Source: Paraclostridium tenue (GTDB lineage: Bacteria > Bacillota > Clostridia > Peptostreptococcales > Peptostreptococcaceae). From it: a DNA stretch of 64,000 nt. Below the pieces are notes generated by a model, which was given only the letters and a program-made list of their open reading frames with translations, searched no databases and was not told where the DNA came from. Shown here piece after piece: positions 8,895 through 18,151 of this stretch. Position 1 is the stretch's first letter. Every line of letters begins with the position of its first letter. A program made the position numbers and the translations under genes. The stretch spans positions 1 through 64,000 of the forward strand of contig NZ_BAAACP010000014.1 of NCBI RefSeq assembly GCF_039521565.1. Direction: 5' to 3'.

Positions 8895-8925
8895 AAAGGA
8901 TGCTTTTAGCATCCTTTTTATTTTA
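8893..8925. terminator. Bidirectional terminator
   Basis: AAAAGGATGCT pairs with AGCATCCTTTT, with A and T tracts on the two sides. It separates the convergent VanY-like gene and lrp and can serve both strands. Confidence 0.85.
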
Positions 8926-8932
8926 ATTGATT

Positions 8933-9361
8933 TTACAATATTGATTTAGACTCTATTATTGTTGATAAGATAACTGATGTTTTAGTTCTACCTACTTGTT
9001 TTATTTTATCAATGACTTTCTCAAGTTCATACATATCTTTAACTATTACTTTTAAAAGTAAACAGTCTTCACCAGTTATATGATGACATTCTACAATACG
9101 ATTATCATCCTTAGCATATTCTATGAAATTGCTGTAATTTTCACTAGGTAAAGATATATTTATAAAAGATTTAATTACTCTACCTAACTTATCTGGATTT
9201 ACTATAGCTTTATAACCTTGTATAATTCCAGACTCTTCAAGTCTTTTAACTCTTTCAGATACAGCTGGGGAAGTTAAACCAACTATTTTACCTAAATCTT
9301 TCATAGAAATTCTACCATCTTCTTGCAATATTTCTATAATTTTGTAGTCTGTTATATCCAT
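8933..9361 (-). CDS. Lrp/AsnC family transcriptional regulator
   Basis: A 142-aa feast/famine regulator. The N-terminal winged helix-turn-helix (about residues 4-50, with RISMKDLGKIVGLTSPAVSERVK) binds DNA. The C-terminal AsnC/RAM ligand-binding domain (about 65-140, with HHITGEDCLLLKV) mediates oligomerisation and amino-acid sensing. It lies 28 nt downstream of pncB on the same strand, with an AAAGGGGGTCC site, and probably shares its transcript. Target and effector cannot be told from sequence. Confidence 0.85.
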   Translation of the reverse strand: MDITDYKIIEILQEDGRISMKDLGKIVGLTSPAVSERVKRLEESGIIQGYKAIVNPDKLGRVIKSFINISLPSENYSNFIEYAKDDNRIVECHHITGEDCLLLKVIVKDMYELEKVIDKIKQVGRTKTSVILSTIIESKSIL

Positions 9362-9389
9362 GTTTGGACCCCCTTTAATTTATACTGAT

Positions 9390-10820
9390 TTAAATATTTT
9401 TTTTAGTATTTAACATGGAATTTTTTAGGTTCCAAAGTTTTTCTGATAAGTCAACTTTATAAGTTTGAGGATATATTAATCTTTTATATTCTCTCCATAA
9501 AGTATTTAATTCATTTTTAGTATATTCTTTTATTTCTAATACAGATCTATGTTTATAAGTACATTTTCCTTCAATAAATAAAGGTTGTAATAATTCTCTA
9601 ATTGTATAGTTTTTAAATATTTTCTTTTTCCAAGTATATACTGGATGGAATATAGTAAGAGGCTCAGTTGTATCTATAACTTCATTTTCAAGCATTACTA
9701 AATCAGCTTCAGCTTTTCCTTGTGTATTATATATTCTAACCACTTTTTTATATCCTGGGTTAGTTATTTTTTCTGGATCTTCAGAAATTTTAATTTTAGG
9801 TTCAAAACTACCGTCTTTATATGAAGCAACAAGTTTATAAACTCCTCCAAGTGAAGGTGAATCAGATGATGTTATTAATTTTGTTCCAACTCCCCAGGAA
9901 TTAATAGGAGAACCTGAAGATTTTAATTCAGAAATAGTATGTTCATCTAAATCATTAGATGCTGTTATTTTTACATTATCAAAACCTTCTGCATCTAATA
10001 GTTTTTTACATTCTTTAGATAAATAATCTAAATCTCCTGAATCGAGTCTTATACCCATTGGTTCAAATCCTTTTTTTCTTAAATCTTTAAACACTTTTAT
10101 AGCATTAGGTACACCACTATTTAAAACATCATAAGTATCTACTAATAAAAGACATTTATCTGGATAAATATTAGCATAAGCTTCAAAAGCTTCTAATTCC
10201 GAATCAAATTTTTGTACCCAACTGTGGGCGTGAGTTCCTACTATAGGTATATTAAACATTTTCCCCGCAAGTACATTTGCAGTAGCGCTACATCCCCCAA
10301 TTATAGCCGCTCTTGCACCATAAATACCAGCATCAGGACCTTGAGCACGTCTTAGACCAAATTCTAACACAGAATCATCTTTAGCTGCAAAACAAACTCT
10401 AGAAGCTTTAGTAGCAATTAATGATTGAAAATTAATAATTGTAAGTAGCGCAGTTTCAATAAGTTGAGCTTGATAAAGAGGCGCTTTTATCCTTATTATA
10501 GGTTCATTTGGAAACATAACAGTACCCTCAGGAACTGCATAAATATCTCCCGTAAATTTAAAGTCTTTTAAGAAGTTTAAAAATTTTTCTGAGAATAAGT
10601 TTAAACTCCTAAGATAGTCTAAATCGCTATCTGAAAAATTAAGGTTATTTATGTATTCAACAAGTTGATCTATACCACAAACTATAGTATACCCACCTTT
10701 GCAAGCGTTTTTCCTAAAGAACATATCAAATACAACAATATCATTATGGACATTATTCTCAAAATATCCATTAATCATAGTGAGTTGATATAAATCAGTA
10801 AGAAGTGTTAAATTTTTCAT
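9390..10820 (-). CDS. pncB: Nicotinate phosphoribosyltransferase
   Basis: Converts nicotinate and PRPP to nicotinate mononucleotide in the NAD salvage (Preiss-Handler) pathway. At 476 aa it is the long Gram-positive form. The N-terminus LTDLYQLTMINGY, the FGLRRAQGPDAG segment (about residues 150-161), GTHAHSW (about 194-200) and RLDSGDL (about 258-264) are the family's signature blocks. A good AAGGAG site precedes the ATG. It is the first gene of a two-gene minus-strand unit with the Lrp regulator and is divergent from spmA. Confidence 0.93.
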   Translation of the reverse strand: MKNLTLLTDLYQLTMINGYFENNVHNDIVVFDMFFRKNACKGGYTIVCGIDQLVEYINNLNFSDSDLDYLRSLNLFSEKFLNFLKDFKFTGDIYAVPEGTVMFPNEPIIRIKAPLYQAQLIETALLTIINFQSLIATKASRVCFAAKDDSVLEFGLRRAQGPDAGIYGARAAIIGGCSATANVLAGKMFNIPIVGTHAHSWVQKFDSELEAFEAYANIYPDKCLLLVDTYDVLNSGVPNAIKVFKDLRKKGFEPMGIRLDSGDLDYLSKECKKLLDAEGFDNVKITASNDLDEHTISELKSSGSPINSWGVGTKLITSSDSPSLGGVYKLVASYKDGSFEPKIKISEDPEKITNPGYKKVVRIYNTQGKAEADLVMLENEVIDTTEPLTIFHPVYTWKKKIFKNYTIRELLQPLFIEGKCTYKHRSVLEIKEYTKNELNTLWREYKRLIYPQTYKVDLSEKLWNLKNSMLNTKKNI

Positions 10821-10926
10821 TATATATCTCCTTATTACCCTAAAAATATAAATAAATTAGATAATTATACTTAATCATAATATAGAATAAGTTTCAAGTA
10901 TAATCTCATAACTTAATATCATAAAA

Positions 10927-11526
10927 TTGATAAGAGGGGGGATTTATATAACAAAGATATGGTTTTGGATGATATTTATTGGGATAGTTGGAAGCATATT
11001 CACTAATAATTTAGGTCAATTAAATGATGTAATATTAAGTGAAGCATCTAGAGGGATTGAATTTGCAGTTAGCTTAGCTGGAATAATGGCTTTGTGGATG
11101 GGGATTATGAATATAGCAAAAGATTCTGGATTGATAAATAAAATAGGTGATATGTTATATCCAATTTTAAAAAAATTATTTCCATCTGTACCTAAAGGGC
11201 ATAAAGCTATGTCATATATAGTAATGAATATAGTTTTAAATATGTTAGGTGCTGGAAATGGAGCAACTGCTTTTGGACTTAAAGCTATGAATGAATTGCA
11301 AACACTAAATAATAAAAAAGACACAGCTACAAACGATATGATTATGTTTTTAGTAATAAATATTTCTTCTATACAGATTATTCCATTTACTATGATAAAA
11401 CTAAGATTAGATGGAGGCGCTGCTAATCCAAGTGAAATAATACCTACTACTTTATTTGCAACACTTATTTCTACAGTAGTTGCTATTACAACTTGTAAAG
11501 TGTTTCAAAAAGGGAGGTATAGATGA
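10927..11526 (+). CDS. spmA: Spore maturation protein A
   Basis: Integral membrane protein of the nucleoside-recognition (Gate) domain family. SpmA and SpmB are needed for proper spore core dehydration in B. subtilis. Several hydrophobic helices and the GAGNGATAFGLKAM motif mark the domain. The TTG at 10927 is the first standard start codon in frame, but the GAGGGGGG ribosome binding site (about 10934-10941) lies inside the frame downstream of it. Family alignment and SD spacing favour translation from ATA at 10948 or ATT at 10942, which are non-standard start codons. It overlaps spmB by 4 nt. Confidence 0.88.
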   Translation: MIRGGIYITKIWFWMIFIGIVGSIFTNNLGQLNDVILSEASRGIEFAVSLAGIMALWMGIMNIAKDSGLINKIGDMLYPILKKLFPSVPKGHKAMSYIVMNIVLNMLGAGNGATAFGLKAMNELQTLNNKKDTATNDMIMFLVINISSIQIIPFTMIKLRLDGGAANPSEIIPTTLFATLISTVVAITTCKVFQKGRYR

Positions 11527-12050
11527 TGTTAAATATATTTTCTAACTCAATAATACCTGTAATAATTTTAATTATAGTAGTTCATGGAAAAATAAAAGGT
11601 GTAGATATATATGATAGCTTTGTCAAAGGTGCAATTGATGGCTTAAAAGCTACCTGGGGTATATTACCGTACATAATCGGAATATTTTTAGCAATAGGGA
11701 TATTTAAAAGTGGAAAAGGTATAGATATGTTGGAATTTATATTTAAACCTATAACTGATTTACTTAGCATACCTAAAGAGTTAATAGGTCTTATAGTTAT
11801 AAAGCCATTATCAGGAAGTGGAGCTTTAGGTATGTATAATGAACTTGCAACTAGGGTTGGAATGGGTACAATAATTGAAAAGATGGGGGCAACTATAGTA
11901 GGTGCTTCAGAAACCATATTTTATACTATGGCAATATACTTTGGAAGTTTAAAAATTAAAAATACTAGACATACTTTAACTTGTTCTATGATTAGTCATA
12001 TTGCGGGAGTAGTAGCTGCTGTATTTATATGTTACATATTATTTAGTTAA
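11523..12050 (+). CDS. spmB: Spore maturation protein B
   Basis: Partner of SpmA, an integral membrane protein of the same nucleoside-recognition fold with about five hydrophobic segments. It carries the KPLSGSGALGMYNE and GASETIFYT motifs, typical of SpmB. Length 175 aa is normal. The start overlaps the spmA stop (ATGATG region), so the two are translationally coupled and form a two-gene sporulation unit. No clear T-tract terminator follows, only a weak AT-rich hairpin. Confidence 0.9.
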   Translation: MMLNIFSNSIIPVIILIIVVHGKIKGVDIYDSFVKGAIDGLKATWGILPYIIGIFLAIGIFKSGKGIDMLEFIFKPITDLLSIPKELIGLIVIKPLSGSGALGMYNELATRVGMGTIIEKMGATIVGASETIFYTMAIYFGSLKIKNTRHTLTCSMISHIAGVVAAVFICYILFS

Positions 12051-12126
12051 AATTATTTTAAGAATATAAAAATTAAATAATTCTTTTATAAAGTTATATA
12101 AAAGCAAGTAATATAGCAAAATAAGA

Positions 12127-12155
12127 TTGACATAATGTAGTAAATTTAATAAAAT
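12127..12155 (+). promoter_or_regulatory. Probable sigma-A promoter of metG
   Basis: TTGACA (12127-12132), a 17-bp spacer and TAAAAT (12150-12155). It lies about 95 nt before the start of the recognisable T-box leader. A second promoter closer in cannot be excluded. Confidence 0.5.
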
Positions 12156-12248
12156 TAAGCTTAATAAGTTAATATAAAAATATTCACAAAAATGGTGAAT
12201 AAAACATAATATTTATGTAAATTATATAAACAATTAAGCTATGAAAAG

Positions 12249-12492
12249 ATGAGTAAGTAACAATTTTTTCTACAGAGAGCTAGGGTAGGTGAAAGCTAGT
12301 GTTAAAAGAATTACTGAATATGGTCTTGGAGCTATTTTATCCGAATAATAGACTAAGTCTATTTTTAAGATAGAACGGTTAGACTCGTTAACGTCTTCTA
12401 AGATATCTATAAAATAATTATAGATAATTAGGGTGGTACCGCGAATATAACCTCGCCCCTATGATATTACATAGGTGGCGAGTTTTTTATTT
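12249..12492 (+). promoter_or_regulatory. T-box leader of metG, tRNA-Met responsive
   Basis: The 476-nt gap before metG is a T-box riboswitch. The invariant T-box AGGGTGGTACCGCG is at 12430-12443. It is followed by a GC-rich terminator hairpin (about 12451-12486, CTCGCC...GGCGAG with an internal CCTATG/CATAGG stem) and a T run. Upstream, the GAGAGCTAGGGTAGGTGAAAGCTAG region belongs to Stem I. The likely specifier codon is ATG at 12320-12322 in GAATATGGTC, which matches methionine. Uncharged tRNA-Met should stabilise the antiterminator and switch metG on. Confidence 0.93.
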
Positions 12493-12526
12493 ATAGAGAA
12501 AACATAAATTTGAGGAGGAAATATAT

Positions 12527-14461
12527 ATGACAAAACCTACTTTTTACGTTACAACTCCTATATATTACCCAAGTGGTAACCTACATATAGGACATACTTA
12601 TACAACTGTTGCAGCAGATGCTATAGCAAGATTTAAGCGTTTCTGTGGATATGATGTAAAGTTTTTAACAGGAACTGACGAACACGGAGAAAAGATACAA
12701 AAAACTGCTAAAGAAAAAGGAATGACAGAAATAGAGTATCTTGATGGAATGATAGCTGACATACAAAAACTATGGAAGACTATGGATATATCTTATGATG
12801 ATTTCATAAGAACAACTCAAGAAAGACATGAATTTATAATACAAAAAATATTTACTAAGTTATATGAACAAGGTGATATATACAAAGGTTCTTATGAAGG
12901 AAGATATTGTACTCCATGTGAGAGTTTCTGGACAGAATCTCAATTATTAGAAGGAAATAAATGTCCTGACTGTGGAAGAGATACTTATATAGCTAAAGAG
13001 GAAGCATACTTCTTTAAATTATCAAAATATGAAGATAAATTAAGAGAATTATTTGCTGATTCAAACTTCTGTTTCCCAGTATCTAGAAAGAATGAAATGG
13101 TTGCAAACTTCTTAGATAAAGGATTAGAAGATTTATGTGTAACTAGAACTACATTTGACTGGGGAATAAAAGTTCCTTTCGATGAGAAACACGTTATATA
13201 TGTTTGGGTAGATGCTTTATGTAACTATATAACAGCATTAGGATACATGAGTGAAGATGATTCTGAGTTTAAAAAATACTGGCCAGCAAATGTTCATATA
13301 GTTGGTAAAGAAATAATGAGATTCCATACAATAATATGGCCAGCTATACTTATGGCTTTAGGTGAAGAAATGCCTACACAAGTATATGGACATGGATGGA
13401 TATTATTTGATAATGATAAAATGAGTAAATCAAAAGGAAATATAGTTTACCCAGAGCAAATGATAGAAAGATATGGAGTTGATGCTCTTAAATACTTCTT
13501 ATTAAGAGAATTTGCATTCGGTCAAGATGGTAACTATACTCATAGAAACTTTGTAACAAGACTTAATTCAGACTTAGCAAATGATTTAGGAAACTTAGTA
13601 AGTAGAACTGTTTCCATGGTTGAAAAATACAATGATGGAATAATACCAATGCCAAAAGTAAGTACTGAATTTGATGCTAGTTTAAAAGAAACTGCTAAAA
13701 CTTCAGTAGAGAACTTTGAAATAGAAATGAATAAGTTACAATTTAATGAAGCATTAGAATCAGCTTGGAAGTTAATAAGAAGAACTAACAAGTATATAGA
13801 TGAAACTATGCCTTGGGCGTTAGCTAAAGATGAAGCTAAGAAAGATGAGTTAGATGCAGTTTTATATAACTTATGTGAATCTATAAGAATAGTAGCTACT
13901 CTTATAAATCCAATGATGAACGATACTGCTAAGAAAATATATGCTCAATTAGGTATAACAGATGAAAACTTAATGACTTGGGAAAGTACTAAAACTTTTG
14001 GATTAATAAAAGAAAATACAAAAGTTGAAAAAGGAAATGCATTATTCCCAAGATTAGATATAGAAAAAGAAGTAGAAGAATTACAAGAATTATTTGCTGA
14101 AAAGAAAGAAGAACAAGAAGCTCCATTAGAGCATAAGCCTGAAATATCTATAGATGATTTAGATAAGATAGAGCTTAGAATAGGTAAAATAGTAAAATGT
14201 GAAAAGCATCCTAAAGCAGATAGACTATTAGTATCACAAGTTAAGATAGGACCAGAAACAAGACAAATAGTATCTGGAATAGCTAAGTGGTATAAGCCAG
14301 AAGATTTAATAGGAAAAGAAGTTACAGTTGTATGTAACTTAAAACCTGTAAAACTAAGAGGTGTTGAATCTCAAGGTATGATATTAGCTGCAGGTGATGA
14401 CGGTGATGATTTAGTATTACCATTAACAGAAGGTGCTAAAGACGGTTGCGAAGTTAGATAA
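12527..14461 (+). CDS. metG: Methionyl-tRNA synthetase
   Basis: Charges tRNA-Met with methionine. Class I signatures are the HIGH motif (residues 21-24) in PSGNLHIGHTYTT and KMSKS near residue 298. The zinc knuckle has CTPC and CPDC. The C-terminal 100 residues form the EMAP/OB-fold tRNA-binding domain (LDKIELRIGKIV...). At 644 aa it is the Bacillus-type enzyme with the fused C-terminal domain. Expression is controlled by the T-box upstream. tatD follows 12 nt later. Confidence 0.96.
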   Translation: MTKPTFYVTTPIYYPSGNLHIGHTYTTVAADAIARFKRFCGYDVKFLTGTDEHGEKIQKTAKEKGMTEIEYLDGMIADIQKLWKTMDISYDDFIRTTQERHEFIIQKIFTKLYEQGDIYKGSYEGRYCTPCESFWTESQLLEGNKCPDCGRDTYIAKEEAYFFKLSKYEDKLRELFADSNFCFPVSRKNEMVANFLDKGLEDLCVTRTTFDWGIKVPFDEKHVIYVWVDALCNYITALGYMSEDDSEFKKYWPANVHIVGKEIMRFHTIIWPAILMALGEEMPTQVYGHGWILFDNDKMSKSKGNIVYPEQMIERYGVDALKYFLLREFAFGQDGNYTHRNFVTRLNSDLANDLGNLVSRTVSMVEKYNDGIIPMPKVSTEFDASLKETAKTSVENFEIEMNKLQFNEALESAWKLIRRTNKYIDETMPWALAKDEAKKDELDAVLYNLCESIRIVATLINPMMNDTAKKIYAQLGITDENLMTWESTKTFGLIKENTKVEKGNALFPRLDIEKEVEELQELFAEKKEEQEAPLEHKPEISIDDLDKIELRIGKIVKCEKHPKADRLLVSQVKIGPETRQIVSGIAKWYKPEDLIGKEVTVVCNLKPVKLRGVESQGMILAAGDDGDDLVLPLTEGAKDGCEVR

Positions 14462-14473
14462 GGAGATGACGAA

Positions 14474-15244
14474 ATGTTATTTGACTCACATGCACATTTA
14501 AATGATGAAAGATTTGATGAAGATAGAGAAGAATTAATTAATTCACTAAAAGCTAAAGGTGTAGACTTAGTACTAAATCCTGGAGCTTGTATAGAAACTT
14601 CTAAAAGTAGTGTAGATTTAGCTAATAAATATGATTTTATATATGCAGCAGTTGGAGTTCATCCTCACGATGTAGGTGAAATGACTGAAGAGGATATAGA
14701 AACTTTAAGAAAACTTGCATTAGAAAATGAAAAAGTAAAAGCTATAGGAGAAATAGGATTAGATTATTACTATGACAACTCTCCTAGAGAAATTCAAAAA
14801 AAATGGTTTAAAAGACAAATAGAATTAGCTAATGAACTAAAATTACCTATAATAATTCATGATAGAGATGCTCATGGCGATACATTTGAAATAATAAAAA
14901 ACACTAAAAGTCCTGAAATAGGATGTGTGCTTCACTGCTATAGTGGAAATGTAGAACTAGCTAAAGAGTATGTAAAAATGGGTTGTTATATATCTATACC
15001 AGGTACAGTAACATTTAAAAATAATAAAAAAACTAGAGAAGTAGCTAAGGAAATACCACTTGAGTATTTACTTATAGAAACTGATTCTCCATATATGGCT
15101 CCAGAGCCACATAGAGGAAAAAGAAATGATCCTTCTTTAGTTCAATTTGTAGCTGATAAAATAGCTCAAGAAAAAGGAATTTCCTATGAACAAGTTTGTA
15201 AAGCTACAAAAGAAAATGCAAAGAGATTTTTCAATATAAAGTAA
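14474..15244 (+). CDS. tatD: TatD family metal-dependent deoxyribonuclease
   Basis: TIM-barrel metallo-hydrolase (B. subtilis YabD type). Metal ligands are visible in FDSHAHL (residues 3-9), EIGLDYYY (about 94-101), IIHDRDA (about 133-139), CYSG and ETDSPY (about 203-208). Length 256 aa is typical. TatD proteins have 3'-5' exonuclease activity in DNA repair and RNA turnover. The precise role here is unknown. It is probably co-transcribed with metG, as in B. subtilis. Confidence 0.92.
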   Translation: MLFDSHAHLNDERFDEDREELINSLKAKGVDLVLNPGACIETSKSSVDLANKYDFIYAAVGVHPHDVGEMTEEDIETLRKLALENEKVKAIGEIGLDYYYDNSPREIQKKWFKRQIELANELKLPIIIHDRDAHGDTFEIIKNTKSPEIGCVLHCYSGNVELAKEYVKMGCYISIPGTVTFKNNKKTREVAKEIPLEYLLIETDSPYMAPEPHRGKRNDPSLVQFVADKIAQEKGISYEQVCKATKENAKRFFNIK

Positions 15245-15253
15245 CATAAATAA

Positions 15254-15289
15254 TGGGGCTATCTCAAAATAGAGATAAGCCCCTATTTT
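15254..15289 (+). terminator. Rho-independent terminator
   Basis: GGGGCTATCTC pairs with GAGATAAGCCCC around an AAAATA loop, followed by TATTTT. It ends the metG-tatD transcript. Confidence 0.8.
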
Positions 15290-15399
15290 GCGAAATAGAC
15301 ATTTATTTTAGCTATAACCGAATTTGTAGCCTTGATAAAATTTAGTATAAAGCTTAAAATATAAAGATATTAAGTAAAATGAACGAAAAAGGTGATTAG

Positions 15400-15930
15400 A
15401 TGATAAAGGAAATAATAGTAGTAGAAGGAAGAGATGATGTAACGGCTGTAAAAAGAGCAGTGGATGCTGAACTTATAACTACAGGTGGGTTTGGATTTCC
15501 TAAGGGAGTTATGGAAAGAATAAAATCAGCACAAGAAAGAAGAGGAGTTATAATCTTTACAGATCCAGACTTTGCAGGTGAAAAAATAAGAAAAAAAATA
15601 GCTGCAGAAGTTCCTGGATGTAAACATGCATTTTTACCAAGAGAAGAAGCAAAGAAAAATGGAGATATAGGTATAGAGAATGCTACTCCAGAAAGTATAA
15701 GAAAAGCACTTGAGAAAGTAAGAACAGAAAGTACTGATAAAAGAGATGAATTCGGACAAGTAGATTTAATAAGAAATGGACTTATAGGAAATGATGATGC
15801 ATCTCACAGAAGAGATAAGTTAGGAATGATATTAGGTATAGGTTACGGAAATGCAAAACAATTTTTAAATAGATTAAATAATTATGGAGTTAGTAGAGAA
15901 GAGTTTGAAAAAGCTTTAGAAACTTTATAA
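15400..15930 (+). CDS. rnmV: Ribonuclease M5
   Basis: Performs the final processing of 5S rRNA precursors. The N-terminal TOPRIM domain is shown by IVVEGRDDV (about residues 6-14), TGGFG and the FTDPDFAGEKIR segment (about 50-61, D-x-D-x-G). Length 176 aa fits RNase M5. It is followed 24 nt later by rsmA, the usual rnmV-rsmA pairing in Firmicutes. The substrate, 5S rRNA, is represented at the left edge of this window. Confidence 0.93.
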   Translation: MIKEIIVVEGRDDVTAVKRAVDAELITTGGFGFPKGVMERIKSAQERRGVIIFTDPDFAGEKIRKKIAAEVPGCKHAFLPREEAKKNGDIGIENATPESIRKALEKVRTESTDKRDEFGQVDLIRNGLIGNDDASHRRDKLGMILGIGYGNAKQFLNRLNNYGVSREEFEKALETL

Positions 15931-15954
15931 TAATATAAATAAAGGAGATAAAAT

Positions 15955-16824
15955 ATGGATAGACTTTCGTCACATAGAAAAACTAAAGAAGTAGTAGATA
16001 AGCATGGATTTAAGTTTTCTAAATCATTAGGACAAAACTTTTTAATAGATGACAATGTAATAGATAGAATATTAGATGGAGCAAGACTTTCAAAAGGAGA
16101 TAAAATAATAGAGGTAGGTCCTGGTATAGGTACACTTACTCGTGAGATGGGTAAAGTTGCAGATAAGGTTGTAGCTATAGAAATTGATAAAACATTAATA
16201 CCAATACTTAAAGATACTCTAGATGAATTTGATAATATAGAGGTCGTAAATCAAGATATATTAAAAGTTAATGTAGAAGAGTTAGTAAAAGAGAAGTTAA
16301 GTGGAGGACCAGTTAAGTTAGTAGCAAATCTTCCATACTATATAACAACTCCTATAGTTATGAAATTCTTAGAAGAAGATATACCAGTAACAGATATAGT
16401 TGTTATGGTTCAAAAGGAAGTTGCTGATAGAATGAATGCAAATCCTGGAACTAAAGATTATGGAGCATTATCAGTAGCTGTTCAATATTACTGTAATACA
16501 GAAACAGTAGCAAAAGCTCCAAGACATATGTTTATACCACAACCAAATGTTGATTCTACAGTAATTGGACTTCATGTAAGAGAAGAAAGAAAATACAATG
16601 TAGATAATGAAGATATATTCTTTAAAACTGTTAAAGCTGCATTTGGGCAAAGAAGAAAAACTTTACTAAATGCATTAGGGACATTAGGATTTTTAAATAA
16701 AGATGAAATAAGAGAAGTTTTAAGTGAAGCTAATATAGATGAAAAAAGAAGAGGAGAAACTCTTACAATAGAAGAGTTTGCAAATCTTTCAAACTGTGTT
16801 AATAAAAAAGTACCTTCTAAATAG
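15955..16824 (+). CDS. rsmA: 16S rRNA dimethyladenosine transferase (KsgA)
   Basis: Dimethylates A1518 and A1519 of 16S rRNA. SAM-binding motifs EVGPGIGTLT (about residues 53-62) and the catalytic NLPYYI (about 124-129) are clear, preceded by KSLGQNFLID. Length 289 aa is normal. The stop codon lies within the loop of the terminator hairpin that follows, so terminator and coding end overlap. Confidence 0.96.
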   Translation: MDRLSSHRKTKEVVDKHGFKFSKSLGQNFLIDDNVIDRILDGARLSKGDKIIEVGPGIGTLTREMGKVADKVVAIEIDKTLIPILKDTLDEFDNIEVVNQDILKVNVEELVKEKLSGGPVKLVANLPYYITTPIVMKFLEEDIPVTDIVVMVQKEVADRMNANPGTKDYGALSVAVQYYCNTETVAKAPRHMFIPQPNVDSTVIGLHVREERKYNVDNEDIFFKTVKAAFGQRRKTLLNALGTLGFLNKDEIREVLSEANIDEKRRGETLTIEEFANLSNCVNKKVPSK

Positions 16825-16837
16825 AAGGTACTTTTTT
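16806..16837 (+). terminator. Terminator overlapping the rsmA stop
   Basis: AAGTACCTTCT pairs with AGAAGGTACTT around AAAT, followed by TTTT. The rsmA stop codon is inside the hairpin. Confidence 0.85.
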
Positions 16838-16892
16838 GCATGTCCAAACATATAATGTTTAGAGGGACTTATATTTTATAGGGGGGATAGCT

Positions 16893-18053
16893 TTGAGTAC
16901 TAAAAAGAAGTATAAAAGAGATTATATAATTCTAGAAGCTAAAGACATGAACTTTAGATATAAAGATAGAGTATTGCCAAAGGCATTTGCAAAAATTGAA
17001 GTTACAGAAGAAAAATCTTTGGTAGCACTTTATGTAGAAAATCTTAAGTATATTAGAGATGGATATAAAGTGGTAGCTATACTAGAAGATTACAACACTT
17101 TAGATTTAGGGCGTATAGTATTGAGTGAACAAGGTAAAGGGGAATTTGCATTAAATTTAGATGAAAACAATACTAACATAAAAGCTGTGGCTTTGGTATC
17201 TGAAAAAAACATACCATTAATTGGATTTAAGGGAAGTAAAATTGATAATTATGAAGAAATAATATTTACATCAGATGAAGAATATATGGAATATGAAGAA
17301 TTAGAAGATGACGAAGAATATGTATATGAGGAAGTTGAATACGTAGAAGTTGAAGATGGAGAAGATTGTGAGTATGAATATGAGTATTTAGAATATGTAG
17401 AAATAGAACCAGATGATAATGAAGTAGATACAGATTATAATTATGAAAATGAAGAAGATAATGAAGAAATAGAGTACGTATCATCTCCTAAACAAAAAAA
17501 TCAAAGAAATAAATCAACTAAAACTAATAATACTAAACCTGTAATTGAAGAGAATTTAAAACGTAGTGAAAAAGTAAGTGAAGAGATAAAGCAAATTGAT
17601 GAGGACATAAATTATGAAGAAGCCCAAGTAAATACAGCTAGAAATTTATTAATGCCTAGACAGATAAAAAAAGGATTAAAAATGTTTAAAGAAGTTAAGC
17701 CGTTTGCAAGAGATACTATAGAAAATACTAGATGGTGGAAAATAGAGATAACACCTATGACAATGTGCGGATATACTATGCCTTACTTAGGTTATATAAA
17801 TACTCTAAATTATACTATGTATAGTGACATAGTTTTACAATCATATAGATATAGACATTACTTATTTGGAGTTCAATATGATGAATACAACAAGCGTAAA
17901 CATTATATGTATGCTATTCCAGGAAATAAAAATGAGCAACCAGATCAAGGTCATACAGGATTTAATATGTATAAACCATGTGATGATAGAAGTGATAAGC
18001 TTGGCTATTGGATTTGTTTTGTTGACTCTAGAACTAGAAAAATTTTAAAGTAA
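16893..18053 (+). CDS. Uncharacterised protein with acidic Tyr/Glu-rich centre
   Basis: I do not recognise a characterised family. Three parts are visible. An N-terminal domain (about residues 1-115) is probably beta-rich. A central, highly acidic low-complexity stretch (about 128-200) contains repeated EY, EYE and VEYVE units. A Lys/Asn-rich linker (about 200-245) follows. The C-terminal domain (about 265-386) is rich in Trp, Tyr and Met, with MTMCGYTMPYLGY, YLFGVQYD and GYWICFVDSRT. There is no signal peptide or membrane segment. It starts at TTG after GGGGGGAT. In B. subtilis the sporulation genes yabG and veg occupy this place, so a spore-related role is a guess from position only. Confidence 0.65.
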   Translation: MSTKKKYKRDYIILEAKDMNFRYKDRVLPKAFAKIEVTEEKSLVALYVENLKYIRDGYKVVAILEDYNTLDLGRIVLSEQGKGEFALNLDENNTNIKAVALVSEKNIPLIGFKGSKIDNYEEIIFTSDEEYMEYEELEDDEEYVYEEVEYVEVEDGEDCEYEYEYLEYVEIEPDDNEVDTDYNYENEEDNEEIEYVSSPKQKNQRNKSTKTNNTKPVIEENLKRSEKVSEEIKQIDEDINYEEAQVNTARNLLMPRQIKKGLKMFKEVKPFARDTIENTRWWKIEITPMTMCGYTMPYLGYINTLNYTMYSDIVLQSYRYRHYLFGVQYDEYNKRKHYMYAIPGNKNEQPDQGHTGFNMYKPCDDRSDKLGYWICFVDSRTRKILK

Positions 18054-18151
18054 ATTGTGTGAGAAGTCTGATAATATCGTTTTCTATTGAAAAAAATTAT
18101 GGAATAATTTACAATATATGTATGTAATACAAACTAGGAGGAGAATTGAAT

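Noticed and set aside
17266..17484. Antisense open frame rich in His and Leu across the acidic region of the 16893 gene
   Set aside because: A mirror of the GAA/TAT-rich repeats on the coding strand; no SD and no protein-like domain pattern.
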